Assembly: GCA_022361075.1 (NCBI GenBank)
Contig: JAKSBQ010000079.1
Span: forward strand, 1 to 53,984
Direction: 5' to 3'
DNA: 53,984 nt
From: Opitutales bacterium
Lineage (GTDB): Bacteria > Verrucomicrobiota > Verrucomicrobiia > Opitutales > JAFGAQ01
Shown: in pieces, positions 8,855-17,492 of the stretch
How positions within the stretch are numbered: the first letter of the stretch is position 1
How the letters are laid out: the number at the start of each line of letters is the position of its first letter
Notes under the pieces: model-generated
The model's input: the letters and a program-made list of their open reading frames with translations, nothing else
The model's database searches: none
What the model was told of the DNA's origin: nothing
Position numbers and translations under genes: made by a program

Positions 8855-9682
8855 ATGGGATTACACTATCCAGCATCAAAAAGCGAGTACCCTCGCTTGA
8901 ACACAGCCCAAATCCGCGAGAACTATTTAATGGATCATCTTTTCGAAAGCGGGGAGATCAACTATTTTGCCTGCGAGACGGACAGGGTGATTATCGGAAG
9001 TGCGTGCCCCGCAGATTCATCTCTTCATCTGGAAGCAAACGATGATCTTAAATCCGATTATTTTTGTGAGCGACGTGAACTAGGCGTTCTCAACATCGGA
9101 GGAGCCGGAAGAGTCCTGGTAGACGAAAAATCGTATGAAATAGGAAACTTAGAATGCCTTTATGTAGGACGCGGAAGTGAAAAAGTTGTGTTTGAAAGTC
9201 AATCTGGCGAATCACCGCAGTTCTACCTCATCAGTTATCCGGCGCATGCGGTTTATCCAACTCAAAAAGCAACTCTTGGAGATGCCAATCGAATCGAATT
9301 AGGTGCAGGATCGTCCGCAAATGAGCGGGTCATTTATCAGTATATCCACCAAGATGGCATCCAAAGCTGCCAACTGGTAATGGGATTTACCGAATTGAAA
9401 GAAGGGAGCGTTTGGAACACTATGCCTCCCCACACTCACGCTAGGCGGAGTGAAGTTTATCTGTATTTCGATATCCCTGAAGAAAATCTAGTGTTTCACT
9501 TCATGGGAGAACCTCAGGAGACTCGGCACATCGCTGTTAGGAACCGGCAAATTGTTCTTTCGCCCTCATGGAGCATTCACTCAGGCTGTGGGACATCGAA
9601 CTATCGTTTCGTTTGGTCCATGGGAGGTGAGAATCAGCGATTTGACGATATGGATGCTGCCCCAATTCCCGAAATAAAATAA
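8855..9682 (+). CDS. kduI: 5-dehydro-4-deoxy-D-glucuronate isomerase KduI
   Basis: Interconverts 5-keto-4-deoxyuronate and 3-deoxy-D-glycero-2,5-hexodiulosonate, the step after polysaccharide lyases release unsaturated uronates from pectin, ulvan or glycosaminoglycans. The 275-aa length matches KduI (about 278). The cupin-like barrel carries the zinc ligand set His193 and His195 (in MPPHTHARRSEVYLYFD), Glu200, and His242 (in WSIHSGCG), in the same arrangement as in Escherichia coli KduI. Conserved segments RRELGVLNIGGAG and YVGRGSEKVVF are present. The stop codon is 15 bp before the kduD ATG. No lyase, KdgK or KdgA gene lies in the window, so the rest of the pathway must be elsewhere. Confidence 0.95.
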   Translation: MGLHYPASKSEYPRLNTAQIRENYLMDHLFESGEINYFACETDRVIIGSACPADSSLHLEANDDLKSDYFCERRELGVLNIGGAGRVLVDEKSYEIGNLECLYVGRGSEKVVFESQSGESPQFYLISYPAHAVYPTQKATLGDANRIELGAGSSANERVIYQYIHQDGIQSCQLVMGFTELKEGSVWNTMPPHTHARRSEVYLYFDIPEENLVFHFMGEPQETRHIAVRNRQIVLSPSWSIHSGCGTSNYRFVWSMGGENQRFDDMDAAPIPEIK

Positions 9683-9697
9683 GTGCTAACCTACGCG

Positions 9698-10468
9698 ATG
9701 AGTTACCCCGCAGCATTTTCTCTGAAAGACAAAACAGCCCTGGTTACAGGCTGTAAACGCGGTATCGGGTTTGCTATGGCAGACGCGCTGGCTGAAGCAG
9801 GAGCCGATATCATAGGTGTTTCAGCGACCCTGAAGGCGAATGACAGTGAGATTGAGAAAAAAGTGCAGGAAAGGGGTCGTAAATTTGCGAGCTATAGCTG
9901 CGATTTTTCAGATATCGAATCGGTCAAGCAATTTGCGGCGGCGGTTCTCGAAGACCATGGAACCCCGGACATTCTTGTGAACAATGCTGGAACCATCCTG
10001 CGAAGTCCGGCGGCAGAGCACTCCGACGAATATTGGAATAAAGTGATCGACGTGAACCTGAACGCGCAGTTTGTGCTGTCTAGAGATATCGGCGGAAAAA
10101 TGGTGGAACGGGGCTCAGGAAAGATCATCTTTATCGCCTCACTTCTAACTTTTCAGGGTGGTATTACTGTTCCCGGATACGCTGCGAGCAAAGGAGCTAT
10201 TGGGCAGTTGACTAAGGCACTTGCGAACGAGTGGGCATCAAAAGGTGTCAACGTTAACGCCATTGCGCCAGGATACATCTCAACTGACAACACAGAGGCC
10301 CTGCGAAATGATCCCGTCCGCCGTGAGCAGATCCTGACTCGTATTCCCGCAGGCCGTTGGGGTGAGATCGAGGATTTTAAAGGCCCAATTGTTTTTTTGG
10401 CTAGCCAAGCGTCCAATTATGTTCACGGAGAAATTCTCACTGTGGATGGCGGATGGATGGGGCGCTGA
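9698..10468 (+). CDS. kduD: 2-dehydro-3-deoxy-D-gluconate 5-dehydrogenase KduD (SDR)
   Basis: Short-chain dehydrogenase that reduces the KduI product to 2-keto-3-deoxygluconate with NAD(P)H. The ATG at 9698 gives 256 aa beginning MSYPAAFSLKDKTALVTG, which matches KduD N-termini. An in-frame GTG directly after the kduI stop (9683) is a possible alternative. Visible features are the Rossmann glycine motif TGCKRGIG near residue 17, NNAG near 91, and the catalytic Ser148, Tyr161 and Lys165 (YAASKGAIG). The C-terminal VHGEILTVDGGWMGR is the family ending. It follows kduI in an operon and is presumably controlled by the divergent IclR regulator. Confidence 0.93.
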   Translation: MSYPAAFSLKDKTALVTGCKRGIGFAMADALAEAGADIIGVSATLKANDSEIEKKVQERGRKFASYSCDFSDIESVKQFAAAVLEDHGTPDILVNNAGTILRSPAAEHSDEYWNKVIDVNLNAQFVLSRDIGGKMVERGSGKIIFIASLLTFQGGITVPGYAASKGAIGQLTKALANEWASKGVNVNAIAPGYISTDNTEALRNDPVRREQILTRIPAGRWGEIEDFKGPIVFLASQASNYVHGEILTVDGGWMGR

Positions 10469-10490
10469 CAAAATCAATACCCCCTTAAAA

Positions 10491-10589
10491 ATGTTACCCT
10501 ACGGCAAATCTCAGTTCATATTAGGCTTCCTGGCAGGCATTATCCTGACATCGATTCTGTTCACAGGAATCTCAAGACATTATAAATGA
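10491..10589 (+). CDS. Small single-pass membrane protein (32 aa), hypothetical
   Basis: A 32-codon ORF 22 bp after kduD. It reads as a basic start (MLPYGKSQ), one hydrophobic helix (FILGFLAGIILTSILF) and a basic end (RHYK). It has no recognisable ribosome binding site or homology. Membrane-helix coding and position downstream of kduD make it plausible, but translation is unproven. Confidence 0.35.
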   Translation: MLPYGKSQFILGFLAGIILTSILFTGISRHYK

Positions 10590-10612
10590 AGCGAAAGAGT
10601 GTAGCTCCGGAG

Positions 10613-12013
10613 TCAGTTATCGTCGAGCAGAGAGGATTTTTGGGTTGTTTTGCAATTTTCATGCAGGTAGGCGATGCCCTCTTCGCGGGTGTGGAATTTA
10701 CCGTCTAGTTGAGCCTCGAAAAGTTGTTTCAGAAGATCCCCCATCTTTTTACCTGGTTCAAATCCAAGCTCGATCAAGTCTCTGCCAAAGAGGATGGGTT
10801 TCGGCTTTTTGTCGGAAAGTTGCAGAGTTTCCATCTTCTCGATTAGCCATTCGACTTCCGGAGAGGGAAGTGGCTCCCATGGGTCCTGACGACCCTCGCG
10901 ATCCGCGCGACAGACTCTCATGAGCCTATCTAACCTGCCAACACGTATCGCCAGCCTGCGAACAGCGGCATCGCCGGCCTTGTTTTTCTGAAGAGCAAGC
11001 GGTGCCATGTGTTCTTTGACCAGTGGCGGAATGGCTTCCAGCAATTTGCGTTCATCTGTGAGTCTGTTGAGAAAAGAAACGGTAGGAGCGATCCCTTCTA
11101 CATCATGCCTAGGTGAGCGAATTCGACCATCTACATGAATGGTGGTTGTGGGTTTGCCCAGGTCATGGCACAGAACTGCGAGTCCAATAATTAGATCTTC
11201 TTTCGAATCACCGGATCGGCGATTTGCAAAGGCATTCATGGACAATAATGTATGCTGCCAGACATCACCTTCTGGATGCCACTTAGCGTCTTGCTCGCAA
11301 CCGATTAAGGCTTCGAGCTCTGGAAACATGCTTATCCAGCGACAATCCGCTAAAAACTGCAGTCCTGCGCGTATGTTTTTGCCCTTAAGAATGAGTTTTT
11401 TGAATTCTTCAAAAATGCGTTCTTTGGGCAGATGCCCTTGATTCATCGATCTGCAGATCTCAAGAGTCTCAGGTGCACAGGTAAGATCGAAGCGTGAGAT
11501 GAACTGCATGGCGCGCAGGACTCGCAAAGGATCTTCGACAAACTGCTTGGAGCTGTGGCGTAGGATACCCTTTTTAAGATCTTCTTCACCAGATAAGGGA
11601 TCTTCGATTTTGAGTGTGTTTAGGTTGAGGTAAATGGAGTTGATTGTGAAATCTCTTCGTGAGGCGGCCTGCTCAAGGCTTAATCTCGGGGCGAGCGTCA
11701 CCTCGAAGTCGGTATGTTTCCCCCCGATTGCTCTTTCCGTTCTTGGCAATGAAACGTCGATAGGTAGTCCCTTGAGTTTAAAGACACCGAACGTTTTTCC
11801 CACGAAGTCTACACGAAACTTTTTACGAAGTTGTTGATCCAGCAATTCGTGTTCGACTCCAAACACCTCGATATCCAGATCGTCGGGAGTCTGCCCGAGA
11901 AGAAGATCCCTAACAGACCCTCCAACGAGGTAAGGGGTACCGCTGATGTCCCGAATACATTCTACGAAACCCTTTAAAAAAGGATATTCCACGAATAAAT
12001 TGGGACATTGCAT
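10613..12013 (-). CDS. cca: CCA-adding enzyme / tRNA nucleotidyltransferase with HD domain
   Basis: A 466-aa class II nucleotidyltransferase that builds or repairs the 3' CCA of tRNAs. The polymerase head shows YLVGGSVRDLLLG (residues 28-40) and the metal-binding DDLDIE (44-49), then RRDFTINSIYLNL and the RNA-binding segment EDPLRVLRAMQFISRF. An HD phosphohydrolase domain is present near residue 275 (LAVLCHDLGKPTTT), as in multifunctional bacterial Cca proteins. Family members of this type may be CCA-adding or A-adding; sequence alone does not settle it, but no second homologue is seen here. The tRNA-fMet gene in this window encodes CCA itself. The gene is followed on its strand only by the convergent end of the kdu region. 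Confidence 0.9.
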   Translation of the reverse strand: MQCPNLFVEYPFLKGFVECIRDISGTPYLVGGSVRDLLLGQTPDDLDIEVFGVEHELLDQQLRKKFRVDFVGKTFGVFKLKGLPIDVSLPRTERAIGGKHTDFEVTLAPRLSLEQAASRRDFTINSIYLNLNTLKIEDPLSGEEDLKKGILRHSSKQFVEDPLRVLRAMQFISRFDLTCAPETLEICRSMNQGHLPKERIFEEFKKLILKGKNIRAGLQFLADCRWISMFPELEALIGCEQDAKWHPEGDVWQHTLLSMNAFANRRSGDSKEDLIIGLAVLCHDLGKPTTTIHVDGRIRSPRHDVEGIAPTVSFLNRLTDERKLLEAIPPLVKEHMAPLALQKNKAGDAAVRRLAIRVGRLDRLMRVCRADREGRQDPWEPLPSPEVEWLIEKMETLQLSDKKPKPILFGRDLIELGFEPGKKMGDLLKQLFEAQLDGKFHTREEGIAYLHENCKTTQKSSLLDDN

Positions 12014-12071
12014 ACAAGACTACTACAGGATGGACGATAATATACAACAGTCGAAAAATCGGTACACTAAA

Positions 12072-12094
12072 AAGGGAGTTCTTCGAACTCCCTT
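12072..12094 (-). terminator. Rho-independent terminator of the rsmI-ppx unit
   Basis: A 10-bp perfect stem, aagggagttc and gaactccctt, encloses a 3-nt loop. On the minus strand it is followed by three further T residues, giving a run of five. It lies downstream of ppx and of the 30-codon ORF, and 58 bp upstream of the cca start. Confidence 0.75.
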
Positions 12095-12142
12095 CTTAAA
12101 TGCTTTCTGAGATTGGTCTCCTGAAAGCTAATAACCCCAAAA

Positions 12143-12235
12143 CTACACAGTAAATTTAACTACATTATTGACTGTAATAAGATAGACGGCGGTTTTCGGG
12201 TTTTGTTCATTAATTTGAGAATTATTTTGACGCAT
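12143..12235 (-). CDS. 30-aa ORF with strong ribosome binding site between ppx and the terminator
   Basis: This ORF starts at ATG 12235, 32 bp after the ppx stop. It is preceded by AAAGGA with 8 bp spacing, one of the clearer Shine-Dalgarno sites in the window. The peptide has a polar, Asn/Gln-rich first half (MRQNNSQINEQNPK) and a hydrophobic beta-prone second half (TAVYLITVNNVVKFTV). It has no transmembrane helix and no cysteine. The stop codon is 48 bp before the terminator hairpin. I do not recognise a family. It could be a real microprotein, or a translated leader of the downstream hairpin. Confidence 0.4.
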   Translation of the reverse strand: MRQNNSQINEQNPKTAVYLITVNNVVKFTV

Positions 12236-12266
12236 TTTATAAATCCTTTACTTAAAATCCCTAACT

Positions 12267-13220
12267 TCAGGAATTTTTTACCAAATTTAGTAGCTCTGCA
12301 GCGACTCCATGCCTCAGTCCGTTAAGAGAATGAGTGTAGGAAGCTTTTTTATGAACATCGAGAATTTCCATTAGAATTAAGAGTGCTACAGGCATCACAT
12401 CGGCTCGATTTTGAGGAAGAAAAGGATTTTCCAAGCGCTCTTCCCAGTTCGAAGAATCGATCTGCTCAAAAACAGACTCAAGCATTTCTCGAGTAATGAT
12501 GGATGGGGTGTCGGGAACCTCGTTGAACGAGCATCGATAAAACATGGATCTTAGCAAAGTGGAGGCTCCACCGGTGATCACCAGGTCCAAATCGTTTTCA
12601 GTTTCAATGCCTGCTTGATTGAATTGGGAAATGACTGCGTGTTCGATTTTTGACTTCTCCTCTGTTGTAATCGATTGGTGAGGGTTCTTCACGAATCGCT
12701 GATTCAATCGAACCGAACCCAGCGGCATGCTCTCAGCCTTGAGAATTTTGTCCACCGAAATGTGATTATACTCGAGGCTACCACCCCCTAGATCAAAATG
12801 AATGAAAGAAGAGTTTCGTGGGATTTGCGAATCGAGGCTCAAAGCTCTTCCTACTGATATTGCCTCTTCTGTTCCGGACAGGACTACAACGGGATGCCCG
12901 GAGAGGGTTTGAGTCCGATCTAGAAAAGCTTTTTGGTTCTTCGCATCACGGACTGCACTGGTTGCGACTATTCGGATTTGAGAAGGTTTGAATTCTTTAG
13001 CGATCTCCAGAAGATTCTGAATCGCTAAGCATGCGTTTTGAATGGCCTCATCAGTCAACAATCTTTCCGCATCATTCATACCTTTTGAGATCCTGCATTC
13101 CTCGATTGAGGTTTTAAGAGATGTCAATTTGTCACCGTTGGCCTCCGCGACAAGAAGTTTAATCGTGTTGCTCCCTACATCGATTACAGCAACTCGATTC
13201 GGGGTGGTATCTATGCTCAT
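12267..13220 (-). CDS. ppx: Ppx/GppA exopolyphosphatase family protein
   Basis: A 317-aa single Ppx/GppA domain of the ASKHA fold, without the C-terminal HD extension of long Ppx proteins. The phosphate-1 loop is VAVIDVGSNTIKLLVAE (residues 9-25) and the phosphate-2 motif is HFDLGGGSLEYN near residue 145; TGGASTLL follows. Members release phosphate from polyphosphate or hydrolyse pppGpp; the single-domain form cannot be assigned to one activity by sequence. The start overlaps the rsmI stop by 4 bp (ATGA type), so translation is probably coupled. A 30-codon ORF and a terminator follow. Confidence 0.9.
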   Translation of the reverse strand: MSIDTTPNRVAVIDVGSNTIKLLVAEANGDKLTSLKTSIEECRISKGMNDAERLLTDEAIQNACLAIQNLLEIAKEFKPSQIRIVATSAVRDAKNQKAFLDRTQTLSGHPVVVLSGTEEAISVGRALSLDSQIPRNSSFIHFDLGGGSLEYNHISVDKILKAESMPLGSVRLNQRFVKNPHQSITTEEKSKIEHAVISQFNQAGIETENDLDLVITGGASTLLRSMFYRCSFNEVPDTPSIITREMLESVFEQIDSSNWEERLENPFLPQNRADVMPVALLILMEILDVHKKASYTHSLNGLRHGVAAELLNLVKNS

Positions 13221-13924
13221 AGTTCGAACGAGTCGGCTGCCACCATTACGACAAATTCGCCTTTTAAACTTCTTCGAAGAACGTCGTCCTTCAATTTGCC
13301 AAGTCGATCGGTATGAATGCGTTCGTGGAGTTTGGTTAGCTCCTTCGCGACGGACACGTAGCGCTCAGAACCGTAAACCAATTCCATGTCTTTGAGACAT
13401 TTCTCAATTCGATGAGTGGATTCGTAGAAGACTAGTGTGTGGGGAAAGTCTGAGTATTCAGTGAAGATTCTTTGGCGAGCCGCCTTTTTGGGTGGAAGGA
13501 AACCAATAAACAGAAACGAATCGGTCGGGAGTCCGGAAGCCGAAAGGGCCGTTATAAAAGCGCACGGACCGGGGATGGGAGTCACGGGAATACCGTGTTT
13601 TTGACACAGGCGGGTGATTCGGAAACCGGGATCTGAAATAGTCGGAACTCCTGCGTCCGAAACCAGAGTGATGGTTTTGCCGGACTGAAGCTGAGACAGC
13701 AGTTGTTCAGCCACTTCACGTTCGTTCGCATCCCGGTAGCTGATCATGGGCCGTTCGATCTGGAGATGGTTCAGAAGCTTGCCCGTCACCCGCGTGTCCT
13801 CGCAGGCGACCAAATCACAACTCCTGAATGCTTCGGCTGCTCGCTCTGAGAGATCTCCCAGATTTCCGATAGGTGTTCCTACGATCTGGAGTTTACTCGC
13901 AGAACTGTCTGATGAATTTCCCAA
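13217..13924 (-). CDS. rsmI: 16S rRNA (cytidine(1402)-2'-O)-methyltransferase RsmI
   Basis: SAM-dependent methyltransferase of the tetrapyrrole-methylase fold that 2'-O-methylates C1402 in the ribosomal decoding centre. At 235 aa it is slightly shorter than typical RsmI (about 280), ending soon after the catalytic domain. Family motifs are LQIVGTPIGNLGDLSERA (residues 12-29), the CEDTRVTGKLLNH segment, LVSDAGVPTISDPG, and the substrate-site LPPKKAARQ. It overlaps ppx by 4 bp and lies 42 bp downstream of the small lipoprotein gene. The run from the coiled-coil gene to ppx therefore looks like one operon. Confidence 0.93.
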   Translation of the reverse strand: MGNSSDSSASKLQIVGTPIGNLGDLSERAAEAFRSCDLVACEDTRVTGKLLNHLQIERPMISYRDANEREVAEQLLSQLQSGKTITLVSDAGVPTISDPGFRITRLCQKHGIPVTPIPGPCAFITALSASGLPTDSFLFIGFLPPKKAARQRIFTEYSDFPHTLVFYESTHRIEKCLKDMELVYGSERYVSVAKELTKLHERIHTDRLGKLKDDVLRRSLKGEFVVMVAADSFEL

Positions 13925-13966
13925 AGTCCAAGCCTTCTGGAAATGGTTACCGACAGAATTATCGGT

Positions 13967-14119
13967 TTATTGGAATCCAGGAACTTGATTTTCCCAGCTC
14001 GCGGGACGACTCCATGGAATGGAGGATTGGTCTGCGGCTTTGTTGAGACAACCCGTGAGGCTTAAGCCAAGAATGGCGAGAAGTGTAGCTAGGATCAGTT
14101 TGTTGAAACGATTTTTCAT
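13967..14119 (-). CDS. Small lipoprotein, 50 aa
   Basis: A short gene found by reading the gap between rsmI and the coiled-coil protein. Its ATG (14119-14117) overlaps the upstream stop by 4 bp (ATGA), a typical translational-coupling arrangement. The peptide has a basic start (MKNRFNK), a hydrophobic stretch, and a lipobox LTGC with the lipidated cysteine at residue 24. The mature peptide is only 27 residues, containing IPWSRPASWE and ending in VPGF and Q. The compact Trp/Pro-rich tail suggests a conserved envelope role, perhaps with the coiled-coil membrane protein before it. No family is recognised. Confidence 0.7.
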   Translation of the reverse strand: MKNRFNKLILATLLAILGLSLTGCLNKAADQSSIPWSRPASWENQVPGFQ

Positions 14120-14898
14120 GATGAAAACTTGTAAGATATGGTGGTTCCGGATCTCAAAACTTCAGGACGTCCTTCGTTTGAAAGTATGTAGACGACGCAT
14201 TTGTCAGAAGTTACCTGGGTAACCCTGACTTTAGCAACGATATTTCCCGACTGGATCAGGTCAATTTTTAGATTTTCTTTCATTCCCTGTTTGGCTCCTG
14301 AGTTTAAGACTAAGAGTTTATTTTCCCAATTAGAGGCTTCAATTAGGGTATTGTTCACCGTTTTTGAGGTCAGCGGGGAATCCACCTGAGCATTTTCGAA
14401 GAGTGATTGAATCACAAACTCGGTGTCCGCAAGCTGGGTTTCAAGCTCCTGAATTCTGTTTCTCTGTCTTGCGATTCTTGATTGGAAAATTTCGGAAGTC
14501 TTCTGCGGATCAAAGACTGAAGTTTTGAGATCGATGTTTTCTCTGCGGAGCTTGTTATTTTCGTTAGAGATTGTGAGTTTGAGAGATTCGAGTTCTTCAA
14601 TCTTACGTTGGGAATTGTTGAGTTCTCTTCTGACTATTTTGACTTCTTGTCCTCTCAGTCGTTGATCTCTTTTTAGAGTAGCGAGTTCGATGGCGGTGGA
14701 GTCTAATTCGGATTTGATGCGCTCGTAGTTTGCAACCTTCTCTGCGATTTCGGTTGTTTGCTGGTCGATGAGTGACTGCTTGGCTTCTAACTCGTGAGTG
14801 AGTTTTTTAAGCTGATTGCCTCCGCGAAAGTAAAACACGACAGCGATCGTGGCGGCAAATACAGAGGAGATGCGAAGGAGAAGTGACAGAGTAGACAT
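14116..14898 (-). CDS. Membrane-anchored coiled-coil protein
   Basis: A 260-aa protein if started at ATG 14898 (MSTLSLLLRISSVFAATIA); a further in-frame start at 14952 would add 18 residues before the membrane segment. One transmembrane helix spans about residues 4-24. A long charged coiled coil follows at about 27-165, with many heptad Glu/Lys/Leu repeats. A small beta-rich C-terminal region (LLVLNSGAKQGMKENLKI, VAKVRVTQVTSDKCVVYIL) resembles the barrel region of MreC-like or tether-type envelope proteins. It is translationally coupled to the 50-aa lipoprotein. I infer an inner-membrane protein with periplasmic domain and envelope role; the exact function is unknown. Confidence 0.75.
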   Translation of the reverse strand: MSTLSLLLRISSVFAATIAVVFYFRGGNQLKKLTHELEAKQSLIDQQTTEIAEKVANYERIKSELDSTAIELATLKRDQRLRGQEVKIVRRELNNSQRKIEELESLKLTISNENNKLRRENIDLKTSVFDPQKTSEIFQSRIARQRNRIQELETQLADTEFVIQSLFENAQVDSPLTSKTVNNTLIEASNWENKLLVLNSGAKQGMKENLKIDLIQSGNIVAKVRVTQVTSDKCVVYILSNEGRPEVLRSGTTISYKFSS

Positions 14899-14935
14899 GG
14901 GGAGGATGAGAGGATTCTTTAACTGCGTACGCGAG

Positions 14936-14964
14936 ACGAGCCCAACTGTCAACTCTGGGCTCGT
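14936..14964 (-). other. Hairpin between pgi and the coiled-coil gene
   Basis: A perfect 9-bp inverted repeat, acgagccca (14936-14944) and tgggctcgt (14956-14964), has an 11-nt loop. It begins 30 bp after the pgi stop on the minus strand. No T-run follows, so it may be an mRNA 3'-end or processing structure and not a standard terminator. Confidence 0.5.
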
Positions 14965-14993
14965 TCGCCAATGAGGAAGATTCGTGATAAAAT

Positions 14994-16577
14994 CTAGCCT
15001 TTGTAAATGACCTTCGCCTGAGAGGGGCTATTCAAGTTCTCAGAGGAGTAAGTGATGGTGTCGTTACTTACGGCCGCGACAACGATCTTGTAAATCAGTT
15101 CAGCTTGTTCGGGTTTACTCAACCCTTTCGCGATTTCGTCTATGTTGAGAAGTTTGCCGGAGTTTGATCTCAGAAATTCGCGAACCTCTGTTTTTAAATC
15201 CAGAATTCCTGCTGCGGCCTTCTTTCCAGCCTCGACACCAGGTTGGTGATAGGCATTGATGTTGATGAGTGTTGCGTAGAGCCCAACTGTGCGCTCGAAC
15301 AGGGCGATCAAAGCTCCGACTGTCTCAGCTGAGACTTCCTGTACCGTGATGCTGATGGATTGGCGACCCTTCTCGTAAAGTGCGTCGCGTGTGCCCAGGT
15401 AAAACCCTTGGAGATAATCTCCCGAAGTGATTCCTGGCTCAACTTCGATGGAGTCGCCGGTCCTCTCGCCGAGTACTTCGATGAAGATTGCGAAAAAGTT
15501 TAGGAGACCTTCACGCAACTGCTGAACGTAAGCGTGTTGGTCGGTTGAGCCCTTGTTTCCGTAGACAGCGATGCCCTGATTCACCACGTTTCCGTCAAGA
15601 TCAAGCTCCTTGCCCAGGGATTCCATGATCAACTGCTGCAAGTATTTGGAAAACAGCTCAAGGCGATCTTTGTAGGGGAGCACCACCATGTCTTTTGACC
15701 CTTTGCCTTCTGTGAGGAAATACCACATCAGCGCAAGCAGCGCCGCAGGATTTTTTGTAGTTTCAGCAATACGGGTTAGCGCATCCATCTGTTTGGCTCC
15801 CTTAAGCATGCCTTTGAAATCCAGCCCCTGGAGAGCCGCCGGAAGTAAACCGACGGCGGCGGTTTCGCTCGTGCGTCCACCCACCCAGTCCCACATGGGA
15901 AGCCTTGCCAGCCAGCCTTCGGATTCTGCAACCTGATCGAGTTTACTTCCTTCGCCAGTAACCGCGATTGCGTGTTTTGCAAAATCCAAACCTGCGGCAT
16001 GATAAGCATTTTGCGCTTCGAGCATACCGTTGCGAGTTTCGGGCGTACCACCTGATTTCGAAATGACGACTGAAAGCGTTTGTCCGAGCCCGTCTCCGAT
16101 TTGTTTGAGGGTAAGATCGATGCCGTCCGGATCGGTGTTATCAAAATAGTAAGCGGTGAGCACATCGGCCTCCGGATTACTCAAAGCGCGACCCACAAAT
16201 TGAGGCCCAAGAGCGGAGCCACCGATACCGATAACCAGCAGATTTTTAAATTTCCCTCCTGCTCCAATAATCTCACCGGAATGGACCTTGGCAGAGATCG
16301 ACTCAATTTGTTTAAGTGTTTCTTGGATCGTTGAAGTGATTTCGGATTGTGGAGCCAATTCAGGCGTCCGTAACCAATAGTGCCCCACCATGCGATTCTC
16401 ATCTGGATTAGCAATTGCCCCAGATTCCAGCTTTTGCATTTCTTCAAAAGCTTTATTGATCTGTGGAGCCATCTCCTGGAAGTAACTCTCAGGATAATTG
16501 ACTCGACTCAGATCGAGACTGAACTTCGGGTTTTCAAAGGAAAAGAACCGTTGGCAGAATGTGTTCCAGTTATTCAT
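14994..16577 (-). CDS. pgi: Glucose-6-phosphate isomerase
   Basis: Interconverts glucose 6-phosphate and fructose 6-phosphate in glycolysis and gluconeogenesis. The 527-aa protein shows the two SIS-fold sugar-phosphate sites: [20 protein letters not shown] (residues about 112-131) and [16 protein letters not shown]. It also shows [17 protein letters not shown] and [17 protein letters not shown], all standard PGI segments. A lysine-containing C-terminal helix ([13 protein letters not shown]) completes the active site. It is the first gene of the minus-strand block and is divergent from scpB across 214 bp. Confidence 0.96.
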   Translation of the reverse strand: MNNWNTFCQRFFSFENPKFSLDLSRVNYPESYFQEMAPQINKAFEEMQKLESGAIANPDENRMVGHYWLRTPELAPQSEITSTIQETLKQIESISAKVHSGEIIGAGGKFKNLLVIGIGGSALGPQFVGRALSNPEADVLTAYYFDNTDPDGIDLTLKQIGDGLGQTLSVVISKSGGTPETRNGMLEAQNAYHAAGLDFAKHAIAVTGEGSKLDQVAESEGWLARLPMWDWVGGRTSETAAVGLLPAALQGLDFKGMLKGAKQMDALTRIAETTKNPAALLALMWYFLTEGKGSKDMVVLPYKDRLELFSKYLQQLIMESLGKELDLDGNVVNQGIAVYGNKGSTDQHAYVQQLREGLLNFFAIFIEVLGERTGDSIEVEPGITSGDYLQGFYLGTRDALYEKGRQSISITVQEVSAETVGALIALFERTVGLYATLININAYHQPGVEAGKKAAAGILDLKTEVREFLRSNSGKLLNIDEIAKGLSKPEQAELIYKIVVAAVSNDTITYSSENLNSPSQAKVIYKG

Positions 16578-16728
16578 GTAATGCAGTCGGATTTAAAAAA
16601 TTTGGATCAGAAGGATGGTCATAACCTTTTTTGGTGATCGAAGAAAAGCATTTTCAGGGTCTCTCCTGTTTCCTGATTGATATTTTACAGGAGCCTATTG
16701 CGATGGGATGAGTGTTGTTTAAATTCGC

Positions 16729-16758
16729 TTGGCAAGTGGTTGTTTGAGCCATTATATG
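16729..16758 (+). promoter_or_regulatory. Candidate sigma-70-type promoter for scpB-pheA
   Basis: TTGGCA (16729-16734) and TATATG (16753-16758) form a -35/-10 pair with 18-bp spacing, about 33 bp upstream of the scpB start. Each hexamer differs from consensus by one to two bases. The rest of the 214-bp pgi-scpB gap shows no gene. Confidence 0.4.
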
Positions 16759-16791
16759 AAACGCTTTGTGCATAGTTGAGCCCTGTATTAA

Positions 16792-17481
16792 ATGGATTTC
16801 GATCTCAGTAGGTGGCTAAAAGCCATTTTGTTTTCTACTTCTGATCCACTGGATGTGAAACAGATTCAGGAAGTGTACAACCGCGTACGCGAACAGTTTG
16901 TGGGACGGAATGACGAAGATGCGGGCGAAGAGGATGGCAGTTTGCCGGATAATCCTTCTTATTCCAGTTACCCGGTTCTTCTCACCTCCACTTCGATTCG
17001 TGAGGCAATGAATGATTTGACTCGTGAGCTAGAGCAAACCAATGAAGTTTATCGAGTGCTCCTGACGAAGGAAGGTTACCGACTTTGCATTGCTCCTGAG
17101 TATGGTGACTGGATTCGTGCCCTTAGAGGTGAAACCAAACCTCTCAAGCTGAGCCAGGCAGCCCTCGAGACACTCGCGATCGTGGCTTATCGGCAGCCTG
17201 TCACTCGTTCGGAAATGGAGCGGATTCGGGGTGTTGCCGTCGACAGTGCGCTGAGTCGGCTAATTGAACTTGAACTTGTCGTTGCAAGGGGGCGGGCGGA
17301 GTTACCCGGACGTCCGTTGCAGTACGGAACGACGCCCAAATTCATGGACTTTTGTGGACTCGAATCCCTTTCTGATCTGCCCACTTCAGACATCGTTTCT
17401 TCAGATCGATTGGACGAGTGGGTCAATCGACCCTTGGCTGAAACGGATGACGGGCAGGAGTCCCTGGATCTTAAAGTTTAG
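16792..17481 (+). CDS. scpB: Segregation and condensation protein B (ScpB)
   Basis: Kleisin-interacting subunit of the bacterial condensin SMC-ScpA-ScpB, required for chromosome compaction and segregation. The 229-aa protein shows the tandem winged-helix arrangement. Residues 1-95 form the first domain, and the second carries the best conserved stretch: LSQAALETLAIVAYRQPVTR, then EMERIRGVAVDSALSRLIE, then GRPLQYGTTPKFMDFCGL. There is an acidic insertion near residues 40-55. pheA begins 11 bp after the stop, so the two are co-transcribed. scpA is not in the window. Confidence 0.93.
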   Translation: MDFDLSRWLKAILFSTSDPLDVKQIQEVYNRVREQFVGRNDEDAGEEDGSLPDNPSYSSYPVLLTSTSIREAMNDLTRELEQTNEVYRVLLTKEGYRLCIAPEYGDWIRALRGETKPLKLSQAALETLAIVAYRQPVTRSEMERIRGVAVDSALSRLIELELVVARGRAELPGRPLQYGTTPKFMDFCGLESLSDLPTSDIVSSDRLDEWVNRPLAETDDGQESLDLKV

Positions 17482-17492
17482 ATTTATTGAGC

